Shown: positions 43,323 to 54,200 of the stretch, piece after piece | How the letters are laid out: every line of letters begins with the position of its first letter | Position numbering within the stretch: the first letter of the stretch is position 1 | Source of the DNA: Caulobacter sp. UNC358MFTsu5.1 | GTDB taxonomy: Bacteria; Pseudomonadota; Alphaproteobacteria; Caulobacterales; Caulobacteraceae | Direction: 5' to 3' | Length of the DNA: 64,000 nt | Assembly: GCF_000712075.1 (NCBI RefSeq) | Contig: NZ_JONW01000006.1 | Coordinates: 558,001 to 622,000, forward strand | Position numbers and translations under genes: made by a program | Notes under the pieces: generated by a model | Told to the model about the DNA's origin: nothing | The model's input: only the letters and a program-made list of their open reading frames with translations | The model's database searches: none

Positions 43323-44864
43323 ATGGAAATCCTGCCCAGGCCGGTTGGTCACGAAGATCGCAACGGCCCGGCGATCTGGGTGGATGAAGCGATCTGGGGG
43401 CACCGCCTTCACGACGAACAGACCCCGTGGCTTACGGTGTTGGAGTTCCTGTGCGTGCTTCAGGCCGAGCATGCGGCAGGTCGGGCCTTGAAGGAGGAAG
43501 GCTTCAATACGCTGTCCTACCGACCTCAGACCCAGATGCGACTGCGCAATCTCATCTTCAACAACCCCCATCTCGCGCGGCTGACCGAACAGAGCCTTGG
43601 CGACAATGCGGCATGGGAAGCCTGGCTGAAGGACATGGAAGCGAGCGCCGGCGGTCTGGAAACCGCCGATTTCAGTTATCTCCGAAATCGGTTCGACAGC
43701 TTCGACGATTTCGCATCGGTCATCCGCTTCCTTCAAAAATCCTCCGTCGAAGGCGAAACGAACAAGCGGTGGAGCAGCAAGTTCCTGTTCCCGTTTGGTC
43801 CATCAGCCTTGTTTGAGGACCTGTCCGTGAGCTCAGGCGGCGGGGTTACGAACGACCGCCGCTTCTTCGCTCGAACTGGCGAGCTGCTGTATATGATGCT
43901 CGCGCGAAGCACGCATCGCGATCAGCTCCGAGATGACCTGACGGCTCAGTTCCTAAACGCGGATTCGCCTTACGACCGTGTTCTATCGGCTCTGCAATCG
44001 GACCCTCAGTACACCAAGGCCGATCGAGCCGGCGCCTATCTTCCGTGTTCGCAGCACACGGCGTTTGACCGCCTCGCGAGCGACTGGCTGGCTGTGCTCA
44101 GCCGTCCAATGCCGATCTCAGACGCTCTACCGCATCTCGTCACCCTGACCGGGCTGAACCTGTTGCTTTACCAGCTTGAGCGGGCGCGTGAGGTCATCGG
44201 GGGAGACAGGCCGACTTTCATTTGTGAGATCGTATCCCCCCGGAAGTCGGTAGTGCGCGACCTGTCCGCGGACTCCTTCCAGAACAACGCCAGCCTGCCC
44301 AAGCAGGCGATAGACAGCTACATTCGCGCGGTTGCGGGCACGTCCGAATGGGAGGCCGCGGCGATATCAGACGAGCCTGGGCTTGCCTGCGCGGAAGTCA
44401 TGCAGCGCCAATTCGACTGGCCGGATCCGGACGATAGCGAGATCCGGCAGCAATCGCCGGCCGAGCTGATCGAACAGCTCATCGCCAAAGCCCACGTCCG
44501 TCACAACCAGCATGTCGGCAAGATCCATGGCGCATGGGCTCGCGCTATCGGCCTTGCGTCGAGGCGCTCAAGCCGCAGGGTGCGCTATGCCCCCACCGAC
44601 CGCTTGCTCAAGAGCCTGGTTGTTTGCTGCGTCAACGATCGAATGGAGTTCAAGGTCTTCTTGAAGCTTCTCTATGACCGGTACGGCTTCATCATCGGGG
44701 ATCATCAGGCACGCGATATTATCGATGCGGGTGATGCCGATCAGGAAGATTTCTCGAACAACGCGCGACGGCTTGAGGAGCGTCTGGCCAGTCTTGGGCT
44801 CGTCCGTCGCCTGTCGGATTCCTGCGCTTACGTCGAAAACCCCTTTACGCGAGACCAGGCATGA
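43323..44864 (+). CDS. sspG: SspG/DptG-like protein of the phosphorothioation restriction module
   Basis: 513 residues from ATG 43323; TTG 43317 overlapping the sspF stop is also in phase. No familiar catalytic motif is visible. FNTLSYRPQTQMRLRNLIFN and RRVRYAPTDRLLKSLVVCCV are distinctive stretches. Assignment rests on gene order F-G-H and general DptG character (helical, about 400-500 residues). Its stop overlaps the sspH ATG (ATGA). Exact activity should be left open. Confidence 0.72.
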   Translation: MEILPRPVGHEDRNGPAIWVDEAIWGHRLHDEQTPWLTVLEFLCVLQAEHAAGRALKEEGFNTLSYRPQTQMRLRNLIFNNPHLARLTEQSLGDNAAWEAWLKDMEASAGGLETADFSYLRNRFDSFDDFASVIRFLQKSSVEGETNKRWSSKFLFPFGPSALFEDLSVSSGGGVTNDRRFFARTGELLYMMLARSTHRDQLRDDLTAQFLNADSPYDRVLSALQSDPQYTKADRAGAYLPCSQHTAFDRLASDWLAVLSRPMPISDALPHLVTLTGLNLLLYQLERAREVIGGDRPTFICEIVSPRKSVVRDLSADSFQNNASLPKQAIDSYIRAVAGTSEWEAAAISDEPGLACAEVMQRQFDWPDPDDSEIRQQSPAELIEQLIAKAHVRHNQHVGKIHGAWARAIGLASRRSSRRVRYAPTDRLLKSLVVCCVNDRMEFKVFLKLLYDRYGFIIGDHQARDIIDAGDADQEDFSNNARRLEERLASLGLVRRLSDSCAYVENPFTRDQA

Positions 44865-47800
44865 ACGCGCTCGAACTCATCGGCGCAGCCGGCGTCGCGT
44901 TGTTGAAGCATCGCCTAGCCGGCCACCTTCCGGATGATGGCATCGCTCGGTTCCTTCTCGACAGGCTCACGGGCGAACAGGTTGCTGCGGTTGTCGGCGC
45001 TGTGTTGGCGGACCCTATCGGAAGCCAAATCCGTGTCCTCGTGCCTCGCTCGCTTGTTGAAGGCTTCGGTTTGCCCGAGGAGGTCATTACCGATGAACGC
45101 ACGACCCGGATGCGCAACGTCAATCACGATCGTCCGGCGCTGCTCCTTGCCAACGCCGACGACGACCAAGGCGAATCCCTGCTTCATCTCACGTTGATCG
45201 GCGCAAAGCAGCTGACGGAGTCGCCGGACTTTTGGGTCGAACCGGCGTCTCGGGGTCTAGGGTTGCCCGACGATCAGATCGCCGCGTGGAACGCAGCGCT
45301 CAAAGGCCTGATGCAAGCGGAAGATTGGCCGTTGAGCCATGTCGCGCGTTTTGTCGCGACAACGCGCGCGGGGCTCGTCGAACACGGTCACACGATTCCC
45401 CAGGCGCTCGGTTGGGCTCTCCCCGCCGTTCAACTGCCGCGGGATACCGGGGCTTTCCTGGGACTGAAGTCCAAGGATCAGGATCAATCGGCGCGCTGGC
45501 GACGTCTCTTCGACAAGCTTATCAGCGACCGTAAGCCCTTAATGGCCAAGCAGCGGTCCAACCGCCAAGTCATCGAGCCAGAAGAGCTGAGAGCCCAGTT
45601 CGATGCGGTGCAGTCCGATCTGAGCGCCGAGGTTCAAGCCGCGATGCTCGCCTTTATCGCGGCGCCAACCGGTTGGAACGACGCTGCGCGGGACTTGTCG
45701 GCCTTCGAGTGGGAAAGCGAGAACGTCTCGCTGCTTTTCTCGGGTCTGAAGACAAAGAAGTCGAACTTGGCGAAGGAGACGATCAGCTTCTTCGACTATG
45801 AAAAGCCGGACGCGCTTAACGATACGGAGCGCGGCTATCTCGATCAGCTTGGATCGCGTTCGTTGCGCGACGTGCGCGATGACGACCGGGAATTCTTCGA
45901 GGCCCATCGGGAAGACATCGACCGCACGCTTCGCGCCAAGTGGGAACGGTTTATTTTCGGTCGCCCCCTGGAGTGCACGGACTTCATCGATGGACTGATG
46001 TCGACGATCGAGCGCCTCTTTGCCCAAGCGCCAGACCTTATAGGACCTCGTCGTTTGACGATCCGATGCGCGCGCCGAACACGAAAGTCGCTGCTGGATC
46101 TAAATGCCGACGTGGGTCTGGCCTTCGCCGCGCGCTATCGAGGGCTGCCTGCTCTCTTAGGTGATCAAATCACTTGGGACGCCCCCAACCTTCTCGAATA
46201 CCGCGACGTGCTCGATAGGGCGCGGACCGACAAAAAGTATCGACGCAACGACTCCACTGCGCGCGCTAATCTGCAACTCAAATTCGACCTGACTCTGAGC
46301 GGTGGCATTTCGGCGCCCGCGACGGTTCAACTGATTTGGACGGCGACGCCGTCTGCGATCGGGCTTGAACTGCCCGACGATCTGGAGCGACTGCGTCAGA
46401 GGCCCTTCGTTCGGGCTACGGTCGCGCGCCAGTCGGTAAGCCGCAAAGGCGCGCTCCAGCATGTTTCGCTGGCTGATGTCAGCACGATGCAACCCGCGTT
46501 CGCTCAGGACTCCGGATCTCTTGTCCCGCGGGCCACGCTCGGTGAAGACCTATTCAAATCCTTTCCGAGCGCACTTAAGGCCGCGGTCGATGAAGGCCGA
46601 CTTGCAGCTTCCGCAGGCCTTGAGATCGGCGAATCCTGGACGGCCTGGACGACGGGATATCGGGCTGCTCTCGAAGCGTGGAGCGACCGAGGGGCCGCGG
46701 ACGAAGCTATCCTCAATCAAGCCGACGCCTACAGCGTCCTGCTCGACCGGCTGACCCGCCAAGCAATGGGCGACCTCAATCGGCAAGCGCTGCTCGAGCC
46801 GGTTCTCGCAGTTGGCTGCGTTGCTGTGACGGGGGGAAGCCCGTCGGCCATCGTCACGCCATGGCACCCGATGCGGCTCGTCGGAACCGCGGTCAAACTG
46901 CGGGCGTTCGCCGGTCTAGTTCGCCACCTCCTGCTGGCCGAGCAAGTTAACTTCGGCGATAGCCGGCTCTTCTTCGCTGATATCCGAGATGAGTTGTCCC
47001 ACCCCTTCTATCCGGAGGTGGCGGTTGGCTATGCTGGAGCCGAGGCGGTACTTCTTGTCGAAACAAGCACCGTCAACGATTACAGTCTGATGGAGCGTCC
47101 AGTTCGCGGCCCCACGGAAGCTGCGACCGATGTTGATCCGGCAGATGCAGCTCGGCAGATTCGGCAGCTTGTCGATCGCTACCTCGACCTTCAGCCTCAC
47201 GAACGGTCGAACCTGTCGATCATGCTCTACAATTGCGACGCTGCGGGCCTGCCGCTGGCGGCGGTGAACGCACTATCGTCGATGCAGGACGAAGGCGAAA
47301 TCCACTGCAATGTGCTGGTGCGGCACCGCGATCGAAAGCGCCTGGAGCGCGTCTACTCCGACCTGCTTGAGCAGTCCAACGCCGACGCGGACGCCGTCGT
47401 GGTGTCCGAAACTTCCCGCACCTTCATGTCCAAACTGCGGATCGGCGTTTCGCTAGAAGGCGCGACGTCGCCGGAGGCGGATGGCGAACGTTCCGTCGAT
47501 ATCGCTTTTCTGCACGACTTGGTGTCGCGTCAGGCCCAGGAGACCTGGATTCCGGTTTCTAGCGAAAGTGCAGACCCAAGCCTATTGGACCATGTGCCTC
47601 CGCGATGGTCGTATCGCCGCGTCACGGCTGAAGACGAGTTGAAGGCGACGGCCTTTCTCACCTGTCCCCGTCAGCCCAAGGCGGGATGGACCTACGTCGA
47701 TGCGGTTGCCGCGATTGTTCGCAAACAGGCCCCCGAAACTGGCCAGCACTTCCTGCCGGCCAGACAAATCTCGTTCCAGACACAAGCGCTTAAGGCAGCG

Positions 47801-50362
47801 TTCGACGAGGCGCATAGCCTCGCTGAATGGGTGGCGACCTATGATGACCTTCTGGATAAGCGCCAGCTCGCGGCGCTCGGCGTCAACGTCATCCGGTATC
47901 GGCGCCAGAGAACCCACGGCCGCAATATGGTCGTCTCGTCCACATCGGAGCTTCGCGTCCTGCATGTCCTAGTCAGGCGTAGACTCACCGAGTTGAGCCT
48001 TGGACTGGATCCGGCGCGTCTAGATACGCTCGCTCAAAACCTGATCGTCGATGCGAATGCGATCAGCGGCGATATCGTCCTACGCGCGGCCAAGAGGGGC
48101 GTTTCTGCCGGAGAGCTGATCGGCCTCGTTTTAAGCCGCGCTCTCATCGCCGAGGAGATCGCGACCGGTTCGACTGTCGCCTGGTTCCTCTTGGATGACT
48201 ACGCCCAGTGGCTTGGTCAGAAGGAAGAAGGCTTGGCGGACATCCTCGCTCTAAGCGTAGAGGAGGACGAGAACGGTGCGCTCCGACTTCGCGCACTCGT
48301 CAGTGAGGCTAAATATACATCCGAAGAGGGCGCAGCAGAGGCCATTCGAAAGAGCCGGCAGCAGCTGCAGCATACGGTCAAGCGTATGGACGAGGCGCTC
48401 TTCGGAGATCCCGGCCGTCTTGATCGAGATCTGTGGCTATCGAGGATTGCTGACCTGCTCCTTGATGGCACAACAGCGGTGGGGAGCACCGCCAAGCTGG
48501 AGCGCGTTCGGGATGCCTTGCGTAAGGGCGAGGCCTCCATCGATCTGCGGGGCTATTCGCACGTGTTTCTATCGACGTCGAGTGCTGCAACGCCGACCCT
48601 CGGCGAGCAGGAACAGGTCAGTGACGTCCATCTCGGGCTTCAGGAGGTCTATCATCGCGATAGCGTCCGGCGGCTTCTTCTTGCCTATGAAGCTGGCAGC
48701 GCCCTGGCGCCAATCAGGGAAAGCCTGGGAGAGCTGAGGCTCTGGAGTCAGGAGGGCTACCGGCATCCGGCGCCCCGGGTGCGATGGACCGGGGATCAGC
48801 AGGATACCTCTACATCGCACGTTCCGCCGCAGGACCCGTCAAGCTCACCGCCGGACGCACCTCCAGCACCGCCCACTGGTCCCACGTCGCCCTCGCCCAC
48901 TGACGGGGCGGCAGGGGCGCCTCTCCCAACGTCCACGGCGCATGCTGAAGACGCTACCCCTGCCGGCCGAGAGATTCCTGTGCATCGCAATCTAGGTTCG
49001 CAGCTTGAGATCGAGCAAGCCCGGTCGACGACGACTCCGGAGAGCCCTGAGGCCGCTTCCGCGCTCACGACAGAAGGCCTGCAAGCTTCAGACAACGGAT
49101 CTGCCGCGTCGCCTGCGGCCACTCCGAGCGCCGCACTCGACAAACCTTCCCCAGTTGCCTTAGCGCATCCGCCCCTGGTGGCGCAGGCGGGCCTCGCGTT
49201 TCAGACCCTCGTCGAAAGCCGGGCAGCCCCGGGCGGCGCGCCGTCGGCAGACGACCAGGCCTGGTTGGAGGCCACAGCACAGAAGCTTCGCACCGCGCTT
49301 CTGGGTTATCGGCTGCAGGCCAAAATTCTCGGGTCGCGCCTGACCCCTAACGCCGCCTTGATCCGCTTCCAAGGCACGGATCTGCTCCGGGTGGAGGACA
49401 TCGAAAGCAAGCAGTCTGCGCTCCTGACGACGCATGCGCTCCGGCTGATCTCGGTTTCGGGGTCCCCTGGGGAAATCGTGGTCGGGGTTGCTCGACCTCA
49501 GCGCCAGACGGTCTCGCTGTGGGATGTCTGGGCAAGGCGAGAGATCAACCGTAACGCCGCCGGCCTGAACACGTCGTTTGTCCTAGGGCTGCGTGAGCTT
49601 GATGGCGAGATCCTGTATCTCAATCTCGGCGGCCCGTTCGCCGGCGGCACCCAGCATGAGCCCCATACGCTCGTCGCCGGCGCGACCGGCAGCGGAAAAT
49701 CAGTTTTGATCCAGGCAATGATCCTGGATATCGCCGCGACGAACTCCAGCCGGCTAGCCCGCATCCATCTCATCGATCCCAAGATGGGCGTGGACTATGG
49801 AGCGCTGGAACGTCTGCCTCACGTTCAGGACGGCGTGGTCGTCGACCAGGCCCGCGCCATGGAGGTCATGGAAGAGACGGTCGCCGAGATGGAGCGGCGC
49901 TACACCTTGTTCCGGGCCGCGAAGGCTCGGGATCTCAAGACGTACAATACTAGTGTTTCGTCGGGCGAGCGGCTGCCGATGATCTTCCTGATCCACGACG
50001 AGTTCGCAGAATGGATGCTCTCGGACGACTACAAGGAGGCGGTATCCGCCAATGTTTCTCGGCTGGGCGTCAAGGCTCGCGCCGCTGGTATCCATTTGAT
50101 CTTCGCGGCGCAGCGCCCGGACGCGACCGTTATGCCGATGCAACTCCGAGACAACCTCGGCAACCGCCTCATTCTCAAAGTAGCGAGTGTCGGAACCTCC
50201 GAGATTGCCCTTGGTTCGAAGGGCGCCGAGCAACTCTTGGGCCTTGGCCACCTCGCCGCTCGGCTGAGTGGGGAGCCTGGCCTTGTCTATGCCCAAGCGC
50301 CCTATCTATCCGATGATGACATCGAGCGCGCTGTCGATGCCATTATCGCCGACAACAGCTGA
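44861..50362 (+). CDS. sspH: SspH/DptH-like giant FtsK/HerA-type ATPase
   Basis: 1833 residues. A long N-terminal region without known motif (1-1310) is followed by a disordered Pro/Ser/Thr linker (about 1320-1410, PPDAPPAPPTGPTSPSPTDG) and a C-terminal translocase domain: Walker A AGATGSGKSVLIQAM near 1606 and Walker B MIFLIHDEFAEWM near 1708, then IFAAQRPDATVMPMQLRDNL. DptH proteins have this layout. It should be the motor/nuclease component of the restriction complex. It ends 36 bases before the convergent sspD. Confidence 0.82.
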   Translation: MNALELIGAAGVALLKHRLAGHLPDDGIARFLLDRLTGEQVAAVVGAVLADPIGSQIRVLVPRSLVEGFGLPEEVITDERTTRMRNVNHDRPALLLANADDDQGESLLHLTLIGAKQLTESPDFWVEPASRGLGLPDDQIAAWNAALKGLMQAEDWPLSHVARFVATTRAGLVEHGHTIPQALGWALPAVQLPRDTGAFLGLKSKDQDQSARWRRLFDKLISDRKPLMAKQRSNRQVIEPEELRAQFDAVQSDLSAEVQAAMLAFIAAPTGWNDAARDLSAFEWESENVSLLFSGLKTKKSNLAKETISFFDYEKPDALNDTERGYLDQLGSRSLRDVRDDDREFFEAHREDIDRTLRAKWERFIFGRPLECTDFIDGLMSTIERLFAQAPDLIGPRRLTIRCARRTRKSLLDLNADVGLAFAARYRGLPALLGDQITWDAPNLLEYRDVLDRARTDKKYRRNDSTARANLQLKFDLTLSGGISAPATVQLIWTATPSAIGLELPDDLERLRQRPFVRATVARQSVSRKGALQHVSLADVSTMQPAFAQDSGSLVPRATLGEDLFKSFPSALKAAVDEGRLAASAGLEIGESWTAWTTGYRAALEAWSDRGAADEAILNQADAYSVLLDRLTRQAMGDLNRQALLEPVLAVGCVAVTGGSPSAIVTPWHPMRLVGTAVKLRAFAGLVRHLLLAEQVNFGDSRLFFADIRDELSHPFYPEVAVGYAGAEAVLLVETSTVNDYSLMERPVRGPTEAATDVDPADAARQIRQLVDRYLDLQPHERSNLSIMLYNCDAAGLPLAAVNALSSMQDEGEIHCNVLVRHRDRKRLERVYSDLLEQSNADADAVVVSETSRTFMSKLRIGVSLEGATSPEADGERSVDIAFLHDLVSRQAQETWIPVSSESADPSLLDHVPPRWSYRRVTAEDELKATAFLTCPRQPKAGWTYVDAVAAIVRKQAPETGQHFLPARQISFQTQALKAAFDEAHSLAEWVATYDDLLDKRQLAALGVNVIRYRRQRTHGRNMVVSSTSELRVLHVLVRRRLTELSLGLDPARLDTLAQNLIVDANAISGDIVLRAAKRGVSAGELIGLVLSRALIAEEIATGSTVAWFLLDDYAQWLGQKEEGLADILALSVEEDENGALRLRALVSEAKYTSEEGAAEAIRKSRQQLQHTVKRMDEALFGDPGRLDRDLWLSRIADLLLDGTTAVGSTAKLERVRDALRKGEASIDLRGYSHVFLSTSSAATPTLGEQEQVSDVHLGLQEVYHRDSVRRLLLAYEAGSALAPIRESLGELRLWSQEGYRHPAPRVRWTGDQQDTSTSHVPPQDPSSSPPDAPPAPPTGPTSPSPTDGAAGAPLPTSTAHAEDATPAGREIPVHRNLGSQLEIEQARSTTTPESPEAASALTTEGLQASDNGSAASPAATPSAALDKPSPVALAHPPLVAQAGLAFQTLVESRAAPGGAPSADDQAWLEATAQKLRTALLGYRLQAKILGSRLTPNAALIRFQGTDLLRVEDIESKQSALLTTHALRLISVSGSPGEIVVGVARPQRQTVSLWDVWARREINRNAAGLNTSFVLGLRELDGEILYLNLGGPFAGGTQHEPHTLVAGATGSGKSVLIQAMILDIAATNSSRLARIHLIDPKMGVDYGALERLPHVQDGVVVDQARAMEVMEETVAEMERRYTLFRAAKARDLKTYNTSVSSGERLPMIFLIHDEFAEWMLSDDYKEAVSANVSRLGVKARAAGIHLIFAAQRPDATVMPMQLRDNLGNRLILKVASVGTSEIALGSKGAEQLLGLGHLAARLSGEPGLVYAQAPYLSDDDIERAVDAIIADNS

Positions 50363-50398
50363 GCATCAGGCCGGCTTAATAACTGCCGGCCCCTAATC

Positions 50399-51226
50399 TC
50401 ACTTGTGGCAGGTGACGCACATCTTGCCAGCCGAGCCGTAGACCTCGTCTATCTCGATCGCCTCGTCTTGCAGTGCGTTGATCAAGCGCTTGCGCTTCAG
50501 TCGCTCGACACGTCTGTCATGATCGATGCGGATTTGAGCAAGGCGTTCTGGACGCGAGAGGTCTTCCAAGCTTTCGCCTTGGCTCCAAGTGAAGGGCGAG
50601 CCGTGATCCAACGCGTTCTTTTCATACCGTTTTGCATCTTCGAACGCGTCAGGATGCTCGTCGAGAAGACGCGCCCATTCGATCTTCTGCTGATAGAAAC
50701 AGAAGGTGCAGCCACTTCGCGACCGCCACCTGTAGTAGCTCGGTAAGCCTACGCCGGCGGCCTCGAGCAGTTCGGTCACACCGGCCTTGTCGATGCCGGC
50801 CTCTCGGAAGGGCAGATGAACCTTGAGATTCGACTGACCCGACACGTAGCCTTCGCGATAGTCTTCATCCGAGCGGATCGCGACATAGCTGTGAACTTGG
50901 TCGCCCCGCTGGACTGACGTCTTCACCCAGGTCTCAAACGGCTTGATCTTCAGCTGCTTAGTGCACCAGCGCGTTTGGGGCGAGGGCAGGAAGTCCTTGT
51001 ATTCCTTGAGCCAGAAATCGAAGTCACGCTCTGGATTAAGTCGTGCGATCGGCTTGCCAAGGAAGCCTTCCAAGCGCCCCAAAAACTCATAGACCTCGGG
51101 CAGCTCTTTGCCCGTGTCGGTGAAGAAGTACTCGATGTCGAGTTCGGGATGCTGTTGACGCATGTAGACGGCGAGGGCGGCGCTATCGCGGCCGCCTGAG
51201 ATGCCTAGAACGTGCCGTTCGGTCAT
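50399..51226 (-). CDS. sspD: SspD, PAPS-reductase-like phosphorothioation enzyme
   Basis: 275 residues. The PP-loop ISGGRDSAALAVYM (about residues 9-22) binds ATP, and the cysteines of RWCTKQLKIKP, CTFCFYQQ and the C-terminal CVTCHK fit a 4Fe-4S cluster site as in DndC/SspD. It activates the DNA backbone so that sulfur from SspA replaces a non-bridging oxygen. Its start overlaps the sspC stop (ATGA), and it is last in the B-C-D operon. Confidence 0.88.
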   Translation of the reverse strand: MTERHVLGISGGRDSAALAVYMRQQHPELDIEYFFTDTGKELPEVYEFLGRLEGFLGKPIARLNPERDFDFWLKEYKDFLPSPQTRWCTKQLKIKPFETWVKTSVQRGDQVHSYVAIRSDEDYREGYVSGQSNLKVHLPFREAGIDKAGVTELLEAAGVGLPSYYRWRSRSGCTFCFYQQKIEWARLLDEHPDAFEDAKRYEKNALDHGSPFTWSQGESLEDLSRPERLAQIRIDHDRRVERLKRKRLINALQDEAIEIDEVYGSAGKMCVTCHK

Positions 51227-54200
51227 GCGACTTGCGCGGCCCCCTCGTCAGTTGTCGGGACGTGTAGGGCAAGCCCAAGGTTCGCGATTGCAGCAATCGC
51301 GATGTCGCGGCTCGTGCCTTCGGCTAGCATCATCGCGTGGATGCGGGCGGACAGCGCATCAGCAATCAGACGATCGGACGCGCTGAGATCGATTTCGTGC
51401 GTCTGAGGTTCGGGGTAGGCCGGATCGCTTATATAGACCGCGACGCCGACCCGACCATCCGCTCGCCCCTTCAGATGGCCAAAGCCTTCCGCCTTGAGGA
51501 ATTGCTGAGCAAGGGCTGCGAGTTCTACGCGAGCGGCATCGACGTCACGGTCTACCCAATCCCTCGGCGGTCGATTGGCCGCCAAGCTGGCGAGGCCTTC
51601 GAGTTCGTCCAGGCGTCCCGTGTAGGTCGAAAGCCGGGTAGCCAAGGCGTCGAGGCGGAAATTTCCCGTCAATCCCTGCACGTTGAGCGACCGGCGATGC
51701 AGCGCCTCAAGCGGTAGCCCGCCATCGCCCCGAATCCGCAGCTCTCGCTTCAGCGCGCTCTCCAGCTCGCGAAGCATGCTCGGATAGGCGTCCACCAATT
51801 CTCCCAAGAGCGCGGACACTTTTTTGGCGATGCCCACGCCGGACAGAGATCCCAACTCGACCCCTATTGCCGCCGGCACGTCTTCGAGCAGTAGGCGATT
51901 AGGATCGTTCGATGCCTTCGCGCGATCACGAAGGCGCGCGGCGTCGGAAGTCAGTCGGGTTGTGCGCAACGTCCAGGCTGGCAAGTCTCGGATCTCGCGA
52001 ACCAAAGCTCTAGCCACCTCCAGCGACGTGGGGGGGACACGCTCTTCGGAGCTCGAAAGCATCTCGGCCATGGCGGCGATGTAGGCCACATCGACCTCGG
52101 TCAGCTCCACAGCGCGAAGCGAGACGCTGGCGGGTTCCTGAAGCAGGCGATCGACGAGGAAGGTGTCGAGCGAAGGTCGGAACACGCCGTCGAGATAGAC
52201 CGCACTGCTGCCAGCGCGGGTCATCAGATACGCGCCCATCAGGACGGGAAGCAGGCCGTCGCGCACGCCAAATGGCGGCGAGCGCCAAAGGCCATAAAGC
52301 TCCGCAGCGCTGGCCCCGGCAGCTCGATGCTGCAGGAACTCGTCGGTTGCTTTCCAGAGAGGGAATAGGCGGGCGGGGTCGTTCGCGGCGGGGGCCGTGA
52401 AGCGCCAACGCTCACTCTCTTCATCCCAGCGATGAAGCCCGGTCCGCTCCAGTAGGCTGATGTGCAGCCCGACTTCTGCGGGATAGCCATCGATGCCGAG
52501 TCTAGCCAGCTCGCTTCGCTCGGTCATGCCATGCAGAAGGGCTCGCACGGCGCCTTGTGCGCTCGACGAGGGCTTGGTCCGATTGACCAGTTCGTTCGGA
52601 AGGCGCGGGGCGAGAGGATAGCGCCAGTCTGCCAATCGCGATGCAAGGATGCTCAATCCTGCTGGGCCCGAGACCCTAACGTCGATCACGTCACGGGCGG
52701 ATTTGGGCAGGCGCCAATCTATGCTGTTAATGGCTTCGCCGAGCCGATCCTCCAGTTCGATGGAGAGCCGAGCGAGCCGTGCGTCGATCTCACGCCGTGC
52801 AATGGCGTCGCCTTCCAGCTCCGGTCGGTTCGCTCGGACTTGCTCCAGGGCGGCAAGGTCAGCCGCCATCTCTCTGACGACGACGCTGTCGCGTGTCCAT
52901 CCGCAGACGACGAGGCGGGGGTCCGCCTTCTCCAGGGCGGCTTCAAGTGTGCGCTTTGCTTCCTTCTGGCTTTCGGCCTGAGCGCTAACCGCGAGTAGGA
53001 ACAGACCTGCGGCGCCCGGCGCCGGGACATAGGTCCGAATACGTTCGTCGGCCTCGTGAAGAGGCACGAGCTCGACCTCGAACCACCTAAGGGCACCCGT
53101 CTCTTCGTAGTGACGTTTGGCAAGGATGGGTTGAAGGGACGCTTGCCGTGCCAGGCGCTTGAAGTCGACGCTGACACCGGTTCGGCGCACTTCTTCCACA
53201 GCGGACTCTATGTCGAAATCGCTGCCAGCGTAGATCGCAAAGGCGCCCGAATGAGCTCGAAAGACGATGACCGACCATTTCTTCAGGTCGTCGAGAATCG
53301 CTTCGACGTCTCGGCCGGCTGGGACAGTCGTGGACAGGACCTGAAGGCTCGCGGTCAATCCCGATCGGTCCTTGAATAGGTCGATCAGGGCCACCGCTTT
53401 CAAGAGCGCTATATGATCTGGCCCTGCGTCACGAGCTTCCGCACGATGCAGGGCGTCGAGCGCCGTGGCCCAGCGATGGCCATCGGGAGAGGCCAGAATG
53501 GCGGACTCAAGGTTTGCGTGCAGGTAGTCCCAAAGTCGGGCGACGGGGAAAACGTCCGCATCGTCGACCTCTTCGTCGTTGAGATAGGCCTGGAAGCCGA
53601 ACGGCTCGGCCGACGTCAGGAAGCCGAAGAGGCTTCGTTGGTTTTGGCCAAAGCGCCGGCGGGTAATGGGCCCGATTAGAGCGGCGGCGACAGGATGTAG
53701 CGGCCAGCAAGCGGCCAGCCGCTCTTCGATGGCGGTAAGTGAACCCAAGCGGGACGCCTTGAGCGCGACGGCGACCGTCTTTGCTCTGTGGTCCGCCGTT
53801 GGCTTAGGGCCTTCGATAGCGCGTCCAATCAGATCGATTTGTTCTTCAGCCGCGAGATTGACGGCGATATCCAGATATCGGCCCTGGATCTTGAGCCACT
53901 CGTCGCGAGCCTCTCGGGCAAGGCGCTGGGCGTACTCATCGAAGGCCTGGTGCAGAATGCCGACGACAATTAACCGGCCTTCCGCACGCGCAGCGGCTTC
54001 CGCCAGCTCCTGAAAGATGTGGACATCGCCCCCGCCGCGCGCGGCGTGTTCGAGGAACTTGCCCATTTCGTCGAGGAAGAGGATCAGGCCCTCGCGTTTA
54101 GGATCGGCAGCGATGCGAACGGCCCACTGGGCGAGTGTCTCGTCGGAACCGCGCCTCAACTTGGTCGCCGAGCCGACCGCGTTGGCGAGAGCCGCCTCTA

